The position numbers and the translations under genes were made by a program. 64,000 bases of DNA, from assembly GCA_029981855.1 (NCBI GenBank), contig JARRCS010000013.1:1-64000 (forward strand). The letters run 5' to 3'. Below the pieces are notes generated by a model that was not told where the DNA came from, did no database searches, and saw nothing but the letters and a program-made list of their open reading frames with translations. The DNA is from Halanaerobiales bacterium (GTDB taxonomy: Bacteria; Bacillota; Halanaerobiia; Halanaerobiales; DTU029). Each line of letters begins with the position of its first letter. Position 1 is the stretch's first letter. Positions 40,897 through 49,010 of this stretch are shown piece by piece.

Positions 40897-41079
40897 CTAT
40901 GAAACCATTTTGTTCCTAATAAATATATATGTTACTTTCGGTAAATTATGTTTGATAGTGTCTAACATTTCTTTCGCAATCTCTACATCAACATTAAAGT
41001 TCGGTAACAGGAACTCATCGAGATCATCAATCGAAACCTCAACCGGCACGACCGTTTCCGCATCCCGTTTGAGTGCCAT
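40897..41079 (-). CDS. Hypothetical short protein, doubtful
   Basis: This 60-residue frame (VVPVEVSIDDLDEFLLPNFNVDVEIAKEMLDTIKHNLPKVTYIF) has protein-like composition but no clear RBS and no recognised family. It may be the remnant of a longer gene. The adjoining 390 bp (41080-41470) has broken frames on both strands and only the hairpin at 41416 as a clear feature. Confidence 0.35.
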   Translation of the reverse strand: MALKRDAETVVPVEVSIDDLDEFLLPNFNVDVEIAKEMLDTIKHNLPKVTYIFIRNKMVS

Positions 41080-41415
41080 ATCCGCTTGTCACGATAAGGG
41101 TGAAAGCGAAATCCTGGCACATGTAGTACTTTTGAACACAGCGGCCTCAGTGAAGATGTTAATATTACACCTCTTCGTCACTATTTATCACTTCATTTGT
41201 GTACGTGATGATAGTTTGACTTACCGGGATCGGAAATTAATCAGGAGATTCGTTTTCTTTGCTGATCCGCTGGTAGCAGCAACGAAAGGAGACAATGATA
41301 CAGTTGAAAACGAAAAATGATAAGGAGGAGCTTCTTAGAAAATCAATAAAAAAATGATAAAATATGGCTAATTAAAGATAACTACAAATAGATGTTGAGA
41401 GTATAGTATAAACTT

Positions 41416-41445
41416 AAGGGCGATAAATATATATCGCCCTTTTTA
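41416..41445. terminator. Terminator hairpin downstream of glycyl-tRNA synthetase
   Basis: AAGGGCGATA / TATCGCCCTT with a short AT loop is followed by TTTTT on the plus side and lies 26 bp past the glyQS stop. It could act in either direction. Confidence 0.65.
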
Positions 41446-41470
41446 GATGGTTTCTCCATTCAGCTACTGA

Positions 41471-42859
41471 TTAAAAATGCAGCCTTTCCCGCAGATAGTT
41501 CCGTACCTGCTCTATCGGAATCCGGTCCTGTTCCAGAGTATTCCGGTCTCTTACGGTTACTTTATGGTCATTAAGACTATCAAAATCAATTGTAATACAG
41601 AAGGGTGTTCCGATCTCATCCTGACGGCGGTAACGTTTCCCAATACTGCCGCTCTCGTCATATTCAACATTATAGATTCCCTTTAAGTCATCATAGATAT
41701 TCTGAGCTATCTCCTGTAAGGGTTCTTTCTTTGTCAGGGGCAGGATAGCCGCTTTAACTGGCGCAAGCTGCGGGTGTAAATCCAGGTAAACACGGGTTTT
41801 GCCTTCTACTTCATCCTCAGAATAGGCATCTACCAGGAAGGCTAAAAAGGCCCGGTCTACACCCAGAGATGGCTCGATAACATAGGGAACAATATGTTCC
41901 CCACTCTCATGATCAAAATAAGTTAGCTTTTTGCCGGAATGTTCAATATGAGCGCTCAAATCAAAATCCGTCCGGTTGGCAATACCCCATAACTCTTCCC
42001 AGCCAAAGGGGAACTTAAAGATTAGGTCAGTCGTGGCTTTCGAGTAGTGGGAAAGCTTTTCCGGTGAATGGTCATTGAAATCCAATCTCTCGGAGGATAC
42101 CCCTAGTTCCTTAAACCAGTTCATGGCGAATTGTCGCCAGTAGTTAAACCATTCTTCATCTTCACCGGGTTTGACAAAAAATTCCAGCTCCATCTGCTCA
42201 AACTCCCGTGTCCTGAAAATAAAGTTACCGGGAGTAATCTCGTTCCGAAAGGCTTTGCCGATCTGAGCGATACCGAAGGGCAAACTAACCCGGGTGGTAT
42301 CCACTACATTTTTAAAGTTTACGAAGATACCCTGGGCGGTTTCGGGACGCAGATAAACAACACTAGAAGAATCCTCAACAACTCCCTGATAGGTCTTAAA
42401 CATCAGGTTGAAAGCCCGGGCACTGGTCCAGTCTATATTTCCACAGTTTGGGCACCTAAGCTCATTCTCTTTAATAATCTCGGTCATCTCATCTTCACTT
42501 TTTCCCTCAACATCCATTTCCAGGGCCTGTTCTATCAAATGGTCAGCACGGAATCTGGCCTTACAGGTCTTACAATCTATCAGGGCATCATTAAAATTGG
42601 TTAAATGTCCCGACGCCTCCCAGGTTTTCGGATGCATAATAATAGCACTATCTAAACCGACAACATCCTCCCGCTCCTGAACTACCTTCTTCCACCACGA
42701 ATCCTTGATATTCTTCTTCATCTCCACACCAACTGGACCATAATCCCAGGTATTTGCCAGTCCTCCATATATCTCCGAGCTCTGATAGATAAATCCCCGT
42801 CGTTTACAGAGAGCAACAATTTTATTCATTAATTCCTCGCCTTTAATGTCCTTTTTCAA
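41471..42859 (-). CDS. glyQS: Glycyl-tRNA synthetase (single-chain dimeric type)
   Basis: This is a 462-residue class II synthetase that charges tRNA-Gly. Features: ALCKRRGFIYQSSEIYGGLANTWDYGPVGVEMKKN (motif 1 region), CKTCKARFRADHLIEQ and LRCPNCG (a Cys insertion), VYLRPETAQGIFVNFKNV, FRNEITPGNFIFRTREFEQMELEFFVKPG (motif 2), and IEPSLGVDRAFLAFLVDAY (motif 3). The C-terminal anticodon-binding domain ends the protein. Length matches the alpha2 type. Transcription is controlled by a T-box leader. Confidence 0.96.
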   Translation of the reverse strand: MKKDIKGEELMNKIVALCKRRGFIYQSSEIYGGLANTWDYGPVGVEMKKNIKDSWWKKVVQEREDVVGLDSAIIMHPKTWEASGHLTNFNDALIDCKTCKARFRADHLIEQALEMDVEGKSEDEMTEIIKENELRCPNCGNIDWTSARAFNLMFKTYQGVVEDSSSVVYLRPETAQGIFVNFKNVVDTTRVSLPFGIAQIGKAFRNEITPGNFIFRTREFEQMELEFFVKPGEDEEWFNYWRQFAMNWFKELGVSSERLDFNDHSPEKLSHYSKATTDLIFKFPFGWEELWGIANRTDFDLSAHIEHSGKKLTYFDHESGEHIVPYVIEPSLGVDRAFLAFLVDAYSEDEVEGKTRVYLDLHPQLAPVKAAILPLTKKEPLQEIAQNIYDDLKGIYNVEYDESGSIGKRYRRQDEIGTPFCITIDFDSLNDHKVTVRDRNTLEQDRIPIEQVRNYLRERLHF

Positions 42860-42917
42860 TTCTTACTTCGCCTCCTATTTATTTTTTTCCTAAGAATAAA
42901 TTGACTTAAGTAAATTA

Positions 42918-43147
42918 AAAACCCCCAGGCCTGAAAGACCTGAGGGTCCAATAGCGGACGGTTCCACCCCAGTTGCTAACCTTAAGGTTAGCCACTTTTT
43001 TTCTGGTACATCCAAATGCTGGTGCCGTTTCACAAAATTGCAGAGCTTTCACCATCCCCTGCTCGCTGTAGAAGTTTTGCTACTATCCCCAGCTGTACCC
43101 GATTTTCCCTTTGCATTATTATAAAACTATTTCCTTCATTTTGTCAA
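42918..43147 (-). promoter_or_regulatory. Glycine T-box riboswitch with promoter
   Basis: Minus strand: promoter TTGACA (43147-43142), 18 bp, TATAAT (43123-43118). A long structured leader follows, with GGGATGGTGAAAGCTC and ACGGCACC, the latter containing a possible GGC glycine specifier. The T-box sequence GGGGTGGAACCG lies near 42970-42958. The terminator ACCCTCAGGT / GCCTGGGGGT with TTTTT is at 42947-42916. Uncharged tRNA-Gly would bind and favour the antiterminator. Confidence 0.92.
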
Positions 43148-43164
43148 GACTCTTTGAAGAAATC

Positions 43165-43464
43165 TTCCGGACAAGAGGCGAAAAAGTGTATTTCAAAGTT
43201 TTTTGCAGGGTTTAGAAACTCTTTAGACCTGAAGACCTCCAGGCTCAGGCTTACGGGGATAGTGCCCTACCTATCAATAATGGACAGACTATCAGCCAAC
43301 CTTATATTGTAGCCCTGATGATCGAAACTTTAGAACCGGACCCATCTGATAAGGTTTTAGATATAGGAACCGGTTCCGGCTATGCCGCTGCCATTCTCTC
43401 CCGGATAGTTGAGAGAGTCTATACTGTTGAATACCTTGAGACCCTGGCCCGGCAGGCTGAATAA
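43165..43464 (+). pseudogene. pcm: Remnant of protein-L-isoaspartate methyltransferase (pcm)
   Basis: One frame reads PEDLQAQAYGDSALPINN, GQTISQPYIVALMIE, then DKVLDIGTGSGYAAAILSRI, the SAM-binding core of Pcm. It ends at a TAA at 43462, well short of the usual 210 residues. Upstream, an in-frame stop and a shifted frame separate it from VFQSFLQGLETL, the likely N-terminal part. No start or C-terminal part is intact. It lies head to head with the glyQS leader. Confidence 0.82.
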
Positions 43465-43499
43465 TAGTTCTCATCAGGGGGTTCTTAGACAGATTTTGA

Positions 43500-43637
43500 T
43501 TAGAGAAGTTTTATCCGATCATAATTTATCTGGACATAAACTTCATCTTTGATTGAATCTATATCAATCTGCTCTTGCCTGGATAGGTCATAATCTTTTT
43601 TCGAAAAAAGCCTGTTATATAGTTCCTTTAGATTCAT
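43500..43637 (-). CDS. Small hypothetical protein
   Basis: This 45-residue protein (NLKELYNRLFSKKDYDLSRQEQIDIDSIKDEVYVQINYD) has AAGGAGG upstream of ATG. Just upstream (43640-43759), a related small frame starting MKDIEIVEGG is broken by a shift before YQVIYEIINKNGKDLVNITKEV. The island seems to be decaying. Function is unknown. Confidence 0.5.
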   Translation of the reverse strand: MNLKELYNRLFSKKDYDLSRQEQIDIDSIKDEVYVQINYDRIKLL

Positions 43638-43788
43638 TTACTTACCTCCTTAGTGATATTCACTAAATCCTTTCCGTTTTTATTGATAATCTCATAAATT
43701 ACCTGGTACTGCCTGCCGCAGACGGGTTCCCGCCTTCTACAATTTCAATATCCTTCATAAAATATCACCCTCTAGATCTATCTTAAAG

Positions 43789-43929
43789 TTAACTTATATT
43801 CCCGTACTCCGGTACATCAGCTGATGTTTCCGGGTGGTTTTTCAATTTTTCCATTTTTTCTGAGCCTGACTTCAGTTCTAATTCTGAGATGGGAAGGTAA
43901 ATCCTGATGGAGTCAAACTGGTAATTCAT
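43789..43929 (-). CDS. Small hypothetical protein
   Basis: This 46-residue protein (NYQFDSIRIYLPISELELKSGSEKMEKLKNHPE) has AGGGAGGTG upstream of ATG 43929. No family is recognised. It belongs to the same island of short genes and fragments between pcm and the purine permease. Confidence 0.5.
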   Translation of the reverse strand: MNYQFDSIRIYLPISELELKSGSEKMEKLKNHPETSADVPEYGNIS

Positions 43930-44027
43930 AATGAACACCTCCCTTTTTTCAGGATAATTACATCCTCTTCCTCACTCCACTTTTTCCGGAAAAAATCATC
44001 AATATCCCCCCTTTAGCTTAATAAATC

Positions 44028-44061
44028 AAAAAAACCACAGGTAAGTAGATATACCTGTGGT
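44028..44061 (-). terminator. Terminator, ACCACAGGTA stem
   Basis: A 10-bp stem (ACCACAGGTA / TACCTGTGGT) with an 8-nt loop is followed in the minus direction by seven T residues, a strong intrinsic terminator. The stem shares CCACAGG with the hairpin at 44152. Confidence 0.8.
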
Positions 44062-44151
44062 CCTAAGTAAGCACTTTTCTATAAGATGAGTAAAATAAAA
44101 TAACTCCTGTTTTTAGAGAATAAATTGATTTCGCCAAAGTTTTCTAGGTAT

Positions 44152-44182
44152 TAAAAAACCACAGGCTTTCACAGCCTGTGGT
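44152..44182 (-). terminator. Terminator, ACCACAGGC stem
   Basis: ACCACAGGCT / AGCCTGTGGT with a short loop is followed in the minus direction by six T residues. It lies 25 bp after the 62-residue gene and is its likely terminator. Confidence 0.8.
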
Positions 44183-44206
44183 CGAAAAGCTGGTATTTGA
44201 AAAATA

Positions 44207-44395
44207 TCAACCCATCTCACAGCAGGCCGTGAAAATATATTTAGTTTTAGGCATAGTGGTCCCCGCTACTGCAGGTATAACATTCCCTACTGCTGCAGGC
44301 ACAGTAAACCCATCAGATTTAAAAATGGGCAGAGAGATCCCCGAATTAGACATAGAAATCCCTGGGATAAAACAAAAATCATTTAACCTAATCAT
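44207..44395 (-). CDS. Small hypothetical protein
   Basis: This 62-residue protein (IRLNDFCFIPGISMSNSGISLPIFKSDGFTVPAAVGNVIPAVAGTTMPKTKYIFTACCEM) has GAGGAGGTC upstream of ATG 44395. It is rich in Gly, Pro and Val, with no recognised domain. Its strong RBS and terminator argue that it is expressed. The role is unknown. Confidence 0.6.
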   Translation of the reverse strand: MIRLNDFCFIPGISMSNSGISLPIFKSDGFTVPAAVGNVIPAVAGTTMPKTKYIFTACCEMG

Positions 44396-44595
44396 TTCAC
44401 GACCTCCTCTCAATCTATGTAAAATTAATCTAAAAATTTGCTTCTTACTCAGTATACACCTGTTAATAACCTTTGTCAAGTGAAAAATTTAATTTTTTCC
44501 AAAAGATTTTTAAGCTTCAACTGATAAGAAACCTCCCCCCTGAAGACTCAGGGGGTATGAGAAATTAATTGATCTTTTACCGTAGTTTTTTAACC

Positions 44596-45909
44596 TTACA
44601 GCCAGATAAAGTAGGCCAGGAAGATCACACCCAGGGTATAGACTAACCAGTGAACATCTCTACCCTTACCTGTAAAGAGCTTAACCAGGGGATAGACGAT
44701 AAAACCGATGGCAATACCATGGGCAATTGAATAACTTAAAGGCATAACTATCATAGCCATAAAGGCGGGTAATACCTCGGTAAAATCATCCCAGTCTATC
44801 TTAGTAATATTAGAGATCATCATAGTACCAACGATAATTAGGGCCGGGGCCGTTGCCGCAGCAGGTACAATACCAATTAACGGCTTAAAGAATAGGGACA
44901 GGAAGAAGAGAATAGCGACAACTACACCGGTTAATCCTGTCCGGCCACCTGCCGCAACACCGGAGGCAGACTCAATATATGTAGTTACTGTACTGGTACC
45001 AAAGAGGGCACCACCTGTTGTACCGATGGCATCTGCCAGTAAAGCCTGACTGGCCCGGGGCAGGTTACCCTCTTTATCGAGATACCCTGCCTGCTGGCTA
45101 ACACCGACCAGAGTACCGGCCGTATCGAACATATCAACAAAGAGGAAGGAGATTAAAACCCCGAATAAACCAATATTAAGGGCCCCGGCAATATCTAACT
45201 TAAATAAAACCTCAGACCAGTCTGCCATCCTAGGCATGGCAAATATTCCCTGAAAAGCCGGGGTAACGGTAGCATCACCATTAGGTACCAGCCAGCCAAA
45301 AATTGTAGCCAGAATAATACCCCAGAGCAATGCGCCCTTGACCCTTAGTGCATAGAGGATCCCTGTAATAATTAAACCGACTAGTGCGACCAGTGCTGGA
45401 CCAGAAAGGATATTCCCCAGACTAACTAAAGTTGCGGGATTATCCACAATTATTCCGGCATTCTGCAACCCGATAAAGGCAATAAACAGACCAATACCTG
45501 CACTGATACCGGTCTTTAATCCCATTGGTATTGAATTAACTATCATCTTTCTTACGGGAAGCAAACTTAAAATAATAAAGATTATACCTTCGACAAATAC
45601 AATTCCTAAAGCAATCTGCCAGCTGACATCCATCCCGATAACTACAGAATAAGCAAAGAAAGCATTGAGCCCCATACCGGACGCCAGGGCAAAGGGGTAG
45701 TTAGTTAAAAAGGCCATCGCTAATGTACCGAGGATAATACCGGCTATGGTAGCCATAAAGACACCGTTAAAGGGCATCCCGGCATCAGACAGAATAGCGG
45801 GATTAACAAAAATTATGTAAGCCATCGTCATAAAGGTAGTAAAACCTGCCAGTACCTCAGTCTTAACATCAGTCTTATTTTCCTTCAGTTTAAAAAGACT
45901 ATCCAACAT
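44596..45909 (-). CDS. NCS2/AzgA-type purine permease
   Basis: This is a 437-residue membrane protein with about 12-14 helices. Family marks: FKLKENKTDVKTEVLAGFTTFMTMAYIIFVNPAILSDAGMP at the start, ALASGMGLNAFFAYSVV, FLFVDMFDTAGTLVGVSQQAGYLDKEGNLPRASQALLADAIGTTGGALFGTSTVTTYIESASGVAAGGRTGLTGV. This is the guanine/hypoxanthine/adenine (PbuG/AzgA) subgroup. The guanine riboswitch upstream makes guanine or hypoxanthine the probable substrate. Confidence 0.94.
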   Translation of the reverse strand: MLDSLFKLKENKTDVKTEVLAGFTTFMTMAYIIFVNPAILSDAGMPFNGVFMATIAGIILGTLAMAFLTNYPFALASGMGLNAFFAYSVVIGMDVSWQIALGIVFVEGIIFIILSLLPVRKMIVNSIPMGLKTGISAGIGLFIAFIGLQNAGIIVDNPATLVSLGNILSGPALVALVGLIITGILYALRVKGALLWGIILATIFGWLVPNGDATVTPAFQGIFAMPRMADWSEVLFKLDIAGALNIGLFGVLISFLFVDMFDTAGTLVGVSQQAGYLDKEGNLPRASQALLADAIGTTGGALFGTSTVTTYIESASGVAAGGRTGLTGVVVAILFFLSLFFKPLIGIVPAAATAPALIIVGTMMISNITKIDWDDFTEVLPAFMAMIVMPLSYSIAHGIAIGFIVYPLVKLFTGKGRDVHWLVYTLGVIFLAYFIWL

Positions 45910-46017
45910 TATAAATTCGCCTCCTTTAGTTTTGCCAGCTAAACTGGGCTGTCTAATTTTTAACCTTCAAAAATGAAAACGGCGGGAAATTATGTATTTA
46001 AAAATTTCCCCGGACAT

Positions 46018-46081
46018 GAAAAAAAGCCCCGGCAAGGGTAAATTCCTTGCAATGTACGAAGGAACTTACCCGCCCAGGCTT
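46018..46081 (-). terminator. Riboswitch-controlled terminator
   Basis: Minus strand: GCCTGGGCGGGTAAGTTCCTT (46080-46060, 5' arm) pairs with AAGGAATTTACCC...GGGGC (46048-46025), followed by seven T residues. The 5' arm includes the conserved 3' end of the PRPP aptamer, so ligand binding and termination are mutually exclusive. Confidence 0.82.
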
Positions 46082-46166
46082 TTATCCCCACGGTGTAGTA
46101 TCACTTAAAGTGAAACCTGCACCACTCGGTCCAGACCTTGATTAAAGCGGAACCCTAGGTGCACTT
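46066..46166 (-). promoter_or_regulatory. PRPP riboswitch aptamer (ykkC subtype 2b)
   Basis: In order on the minus strand: GTGCACCTAGGGTTCCG, TGGACCGAGTGGTGCAGGT, a variable hairpin (TTTCACTTTAAGTGA), ACACCGTGGGGATAAAAGCC, then TGGGCGGGTA. The CTAGGGTTCCG, CCGAG, ACAC and GGGATAAAAGCC blocks are the ykkC signature, and the GGGCGGGTA end matches what I recall of PRPP aptamers rather than guanidine ones. ppGpp (subtype 2a) aptamers are very similar, so the ligand call rests partly on the adjoining guanine aptamer. Confidence 0.82.
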
Positions 46167-46167
46167 C

Positions 46168-46236
46168 CCTCGTAGTCAGGTAGTTTACGGCCACCCGGTA
46201 GAAACTTGTGAACCATATCTTCACAATTATACGAGG
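46168..46236 (-). promoter_or_regulatory. Guanine riboswitch aptamer
   Basis: Minus strand: P1 CCTCGTATAAT, GATATGGTTCACAAGTTTCTACC and CCGTAAACTACCTGACTACGAG fit the purine aptamer with its two kissing loops. The discriminator base in GACTA is C, which selects guanine/hypoxanthine; adenine aptamers have U. It lies directly upstream of the PRPP aptamer, separated by one or two bases. Confidence 0.93.
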
Positions 46237-46255
46237 CTTTCCTTATGTCATTTTT

Positions 46256-46284
46256 ATTATACGTAATAAATGACTAAAAGTCAA
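46256..46284 (-). promoter_or_regulatory. Promoter of the purine permease
   Basis: TTGACT (46284-46279), a 17-bp spacer and TATAAT (46261-46256) lie 20 bp upstream of the guanine aptamer on the minus strand. Confidence 0.8.
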
Positions 46285-46311
46285 CATTCTAAAATAATTA
46301 TTTTGTTCCGC

Positions 46312-46992
46312 TTAGATTACTAGCTCTCCAGCAAATTCAACCTTGGTCAGGTCACCCCTGATATAGATTCTCTCGATTCCGATAGGTATCTTATTTAATA
46401 AGACAACCCTCTTGCTGACGATAACATTATCAACATCACTAAAATAACGCTTGATAACCTCTGCCGGCTTCTCCACAGTAATGATATTATTCATAAACTG
46501 CAGGTGATTGATTCCCTTTCTTCCCAGTAAATCATAGATAGACTCAAGATTGTCCAGTCTTTCCTGGTTAATCTCCCTCTCCATAAAGGTAATTAATTCA
46601 TGAACGCAATAGGGCTTTTCATCTACCGATTGTACCTGGTAGATCCTAACCAGTTCATCATCCTGTCTGATCCTCTGGATATCAGGGAACTTATTTTCGT
46701 CAGCAGGTTCGATCCGAACTTTACTGGTCTCAAGATTATTATAACTGTACTCATCCCTTAAAATAACTTTTGCTTGTAAGTCCTGATGCTGATCATTTTC
46801 CAGTCTTTTTTCCATATTTCTGGCATACTTTTCTCTCAACTTCATCAGCGAAATATTTGCCTCTGAGAGAATTGTTCGGACATACCTGGGAGTAGTCTGG
46901 ACATACTCAGCTATGTCGCTAATCTTTAGAAACGGGTCACTCTGAGCAAAATTGATAATCTGCTCTTTTTTGGTTAATTCATCAATTGCCAT
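46312..46992 (-). CDS. UTRA-domain transcription regulator (paralogue 1)
   Basis: This 226-residue protein has an N-terminal HTH unlike ordinary GntR (KEQIINFAQSDPFLKISDIAEYVQTTPRYVRTILSEANISLMKLREKYARNME). The C-terminal ligand domain resembles UTRA (IQRIRQDDELVRIYQVQSVDEKPYCVHELITF, then VEKPAEVIKRYF). It shares the N-terminal pattern with the gene at 47186. Ligand and targets are unknown; the purine permease and opp genes on either side are candidate targets. Confidence 0.8.
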   Translation of the reverse strand: MAIDELTKKEQIINFAQSDPFLKISDIAEYVQTTPRYVRTILSEANISLMKLREKYARNMEKRLENDQHQDLQAKVILRDEYSYNNLETSKVRIEPADENKFPDIQRIRQDDELVRIYQVQSVDEKPYCVHELITFMEREINQERLDNLESIYDLLGRKGINHLQFMNNIITVEKPAEVIKRYFSDVDNVIVSKRVVLLNKIPIGIERIYIRGDLTKVEFAGELVI

Positions 46993-47106
46993 TTATAATC
47001 CCCCCTCAGTTTAGATTAATTCTAATCCTATTATGGACAGAAAGATAAAAAAATATACACTAAATTGGAAACTGAGGTAAGATTTTTTTAAAAAATTTTC
47101 CAGGCA

Positions 47107-47140
47107 TAAAAAAAGAGGGGTAAGGATCATACCCCTCTTT
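47107..47140 (-). terminator. Terminator after regulator 2
   Basis: AAAGAGGGGT / ACCCCTCTTT with a 9-nt loop is followed by a T-run in the minus direction. It lies 46 bp past the stop of the 47186 gene. Confidence 0.8.
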
Positions 47141-47185
47141 AAACTAATCATTCAACTTTCGCAGCAAATATATACTAGCCATGTA

Positions 47186-47899
47186 CTAATCATTAACACT
47201 TTTACGGTTAATAATCAACCCCTTATTATGTGAAAAAGAGAGAGTAACCTGTTTATAGTTAAAGTAGAGTAACATTAAAGTAATAGTTTGAGAATTAGAT
47301 TCTAGGCTTTGCCTAACCCTGAAGATAGGAGCAAGGGGTGAAATCTTCAATAGACTAGCGATCTGATTGGTTGCTTGCTTAATTTCTAAATCTATACTGG
47401 ATACTTTAATCTCTAAATCTTTTATCGTTTTACAAAGCCTCGAAAATAATTCACTGGCAATCAACCTGTTGTCGCCCAGATCTATCTCCTTTTTTTTCAC
47501 CAGTGCCGTGCTGATACACCAGGGTGTGCCCTTAATAAGATGTAAATAGGACTGGCAAACGTAATCTCTGTTAATGTCACCTGATAAAGCATTAAAATCA
47601 TCGGGGCTGTTAAAGATCATCTCTTCCTTTGCCAAGACCTGATTTTCACTGGCAAAAGGGACACTTATTAAATAATTAAATAATAAATGATCACATAGAT
47701 TGCCATCTCTATTCTCCATTTTACGGGCATACTCTCTTCTAAGCTGCATCAAAGATAGATTGGCTTCTGATAAGATAGTCCGAACATAACGCGGAGTTGT
47801 ATTGGCTAGCTTTGCCAAATCCTCAATCTTAAGAAAGGGATCTTTTCGGGCGTTTTCTAGAATTTTCTCCTTCTTTGTTTTCCATTCAAGATCACTCAT
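47186..47899 (-). CDS. UTRA-domain transcription regulator (paralogue 2)
   Basis: This 237-residue paralogue of the 46312 gene shares KKEKILENARKDPFLKIEDLAKLANTTPRYVRTILSEANLSLMQLRREYARKMENR with it. The C-terminal domain has a UTRA-like pattern (TPWCISTALVKKKEIDLGDN, PLAPIFRVRQSLES) but has diverged. It directly follows the opp operon, so peptide-uptake control is a fair guess. No ligand can be named. Confidence 0.78.
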   Translation of the reverse strand: MSDLEWKTKKEKILENARKDPFLKIEDLAKLANTTPRYVRTILSEANLSLMQLRREYARKMENRDGNLCDHLLFNYLISVPFASENQVLAKEEMIFNSPDDFNALSGDINRDYVCQSYLHLIKGTPWCISTALVKKKEIDLGDNRLIASELFSRLCKTIKDLEIKVSSIDLEIKQATNQIASLLKISPLAPIFRVRQSLESNSQTITLMLLYFNYKQVTLSFSHNKGLIINRKSVND

Positions 47900-47930
47900 C
47901 TACTTCAACCCCTAATCTCTTTTTAAACAA

Positions 47931-47962
47931 GACCCTGAATTTTAACTTGTTCATTCAGGGTC
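47931..47962 (-). terminator. Terminator downstream of oppF
   Basis: GACCCTGAAT / ATTCAGGGTC forms a perfect 10-bp stem with a 12-nt loop, 44 bp past the oppF stop and followed by TTGTTT in the minus direction. Confidence 0.65.
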
Positions 47963-48005
47963 TTCTACTATACTTCTCAATTACTCATCTAAGTAGAACA
48001 GCAAA

Positions 48006-48995
48006 TTAATCCAGTAAGTGGCAGGCAGCATAATGTCCATTACCGTAATCCTTAAATTCAGGCTCCTTCTGGCTGCAGATATCCATTGCCTTGGGACAGC
48101 GCGGATGAAAACGACAGCCCGCTGGCGGATTGACCGGACTGGGTACATCCCCCTCCAGGATAATCCTTTCCTTCTTAAAGGTCGGATCAGGTATGGGTAT
48201 TGCCGAAAGTAACGACTGGGTATAGGGATGAAGCGGGTTATTATAGAGATCCCTCTTATCTGTCATCTCCACTATCTTACCCAGATACATTACTGCCACC
48301 CGGTCACTGATATGCTTGACCACACTCAAATCATGGGCGATAAAGAGATAGGTTAAACCGAACTCCTCTTGTAAGTCCTGCAGAATATTGATAACCTGGG
48401 CCTGAATGGATACATCAAGGGCCGATACCGGTTCATCGGCAATAATTAATTTGGGTTCCACCGCCAGGGCCCTGGCGATACCTATCCTCTGCCGCTGACC
48501 ACCGCTAAACTCATGGGGATAACGGTTCATCTGTTCTGCTGTCAGGCCAACACTACCTAAAAGCTCCCTGACCTTCTCGTTCCTCTCCTTTTTGTTCCTG
48601 GCCAGATTATGAATATCCAGGGGCTCTCCCACTATATCGGCTACGGTCATCCTGGGATTTAAAGAGGCATAGGGATCCTGGAAGATAATCTGCATCTCCT
48701 TACGCATCTCCCTAAGCTCCCTTCTATTTAATGAGAGTATATCCTTGCCCTCAAACTTGACCTCACCTGCCGTGGCCTCTTCCAGCCGCAAAATAGTTGC
48801 CCCTGTTGTCGATTTACCGCAACCGGACTCACCTACCAGGCCTAAAGTCTCGCCTTCCTTAATATAAAAGCTGATATCATCAACGGCCTTGACATAGCCG
48901 ACCGTCTTCCGAAAAACCCCGGCCTTAACCGGAAAATATTTCTTGAGATTATTTACTTCTAATAATACCTTCTCCTCGACTGCCAAACTCCTCAC
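48006..48995 (-). CDS. oppF: Oligopeptide ABC transporter ATPase, OppF type
   Basis: This protein of about 329 residues has Walker [16 protein letters not shown]-loop [15 protein letters not shown], signature [18 protein letters not shown], Walker [15 protein letters not shown], and H-loop [13 protein letters not shown]. The C-terminal oligopeptide extension with [15 protein letters not shown] has the four-Cys iron-sulfur-like motif of this group. Start may be GTG 48995 or a TTG nine bases in. It pairs with OppD to drive peptide import. Confidence 0.93.
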   Translation of the reverse strand: MRSLAVEEKVLLEVNNLKKYFPVKAGVFRKTVGYVKAVDDISFYIKEGETLGLVGESGCGKSTTGATILRLEEATAGEVKFEGKDILSLNRRELREMRKEMQIIFQDPYASLNPRMTVADIVGEPLDIHNLARNKKERNEKVRELLGSVGLTAEQMNRYPHEFSGGQRQRIGIARALAVEPKLIIADEPVSALDVSIQAQVINILQDLQEEFGLTYLFIAHDLSVVKHISDRVAVMYLGKIVEMTDKRDLYNNPLHPYTQSLLSAIPIPDPTFKKERIILEGDVPSPVNPPAGCRFHPRCPKAMDICSQKEPEFKDYGNGHYAACHLLD

Positions 48996-49010
48996 CTCCA
49001 GATATATATT

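Noticed and set aside
40910-41320. A 136-codon plus-strand frame between the DtxR gene and glyQS
   Set aside because: It has no RBS and unnatural composition, and it overlaps a doubtful minus-strand frame; the region looks degraded.
43470-43490. Second CTGATGA-like hammerhead core (minus strand)
   Set aside because: No GAAA box with a flanking stem III and UH was found within hammerhead distance, so the match is treated as chance.
46066-46166. Guanidine-I riboswitch as an alternative reading of the ykkC motif
   Set aside because: The tandem with a guanine aptamer, the purine permease and the GGGCGGGTA 3' end fit the PRPP subtype better; ppGpp remains a lesser possibility.
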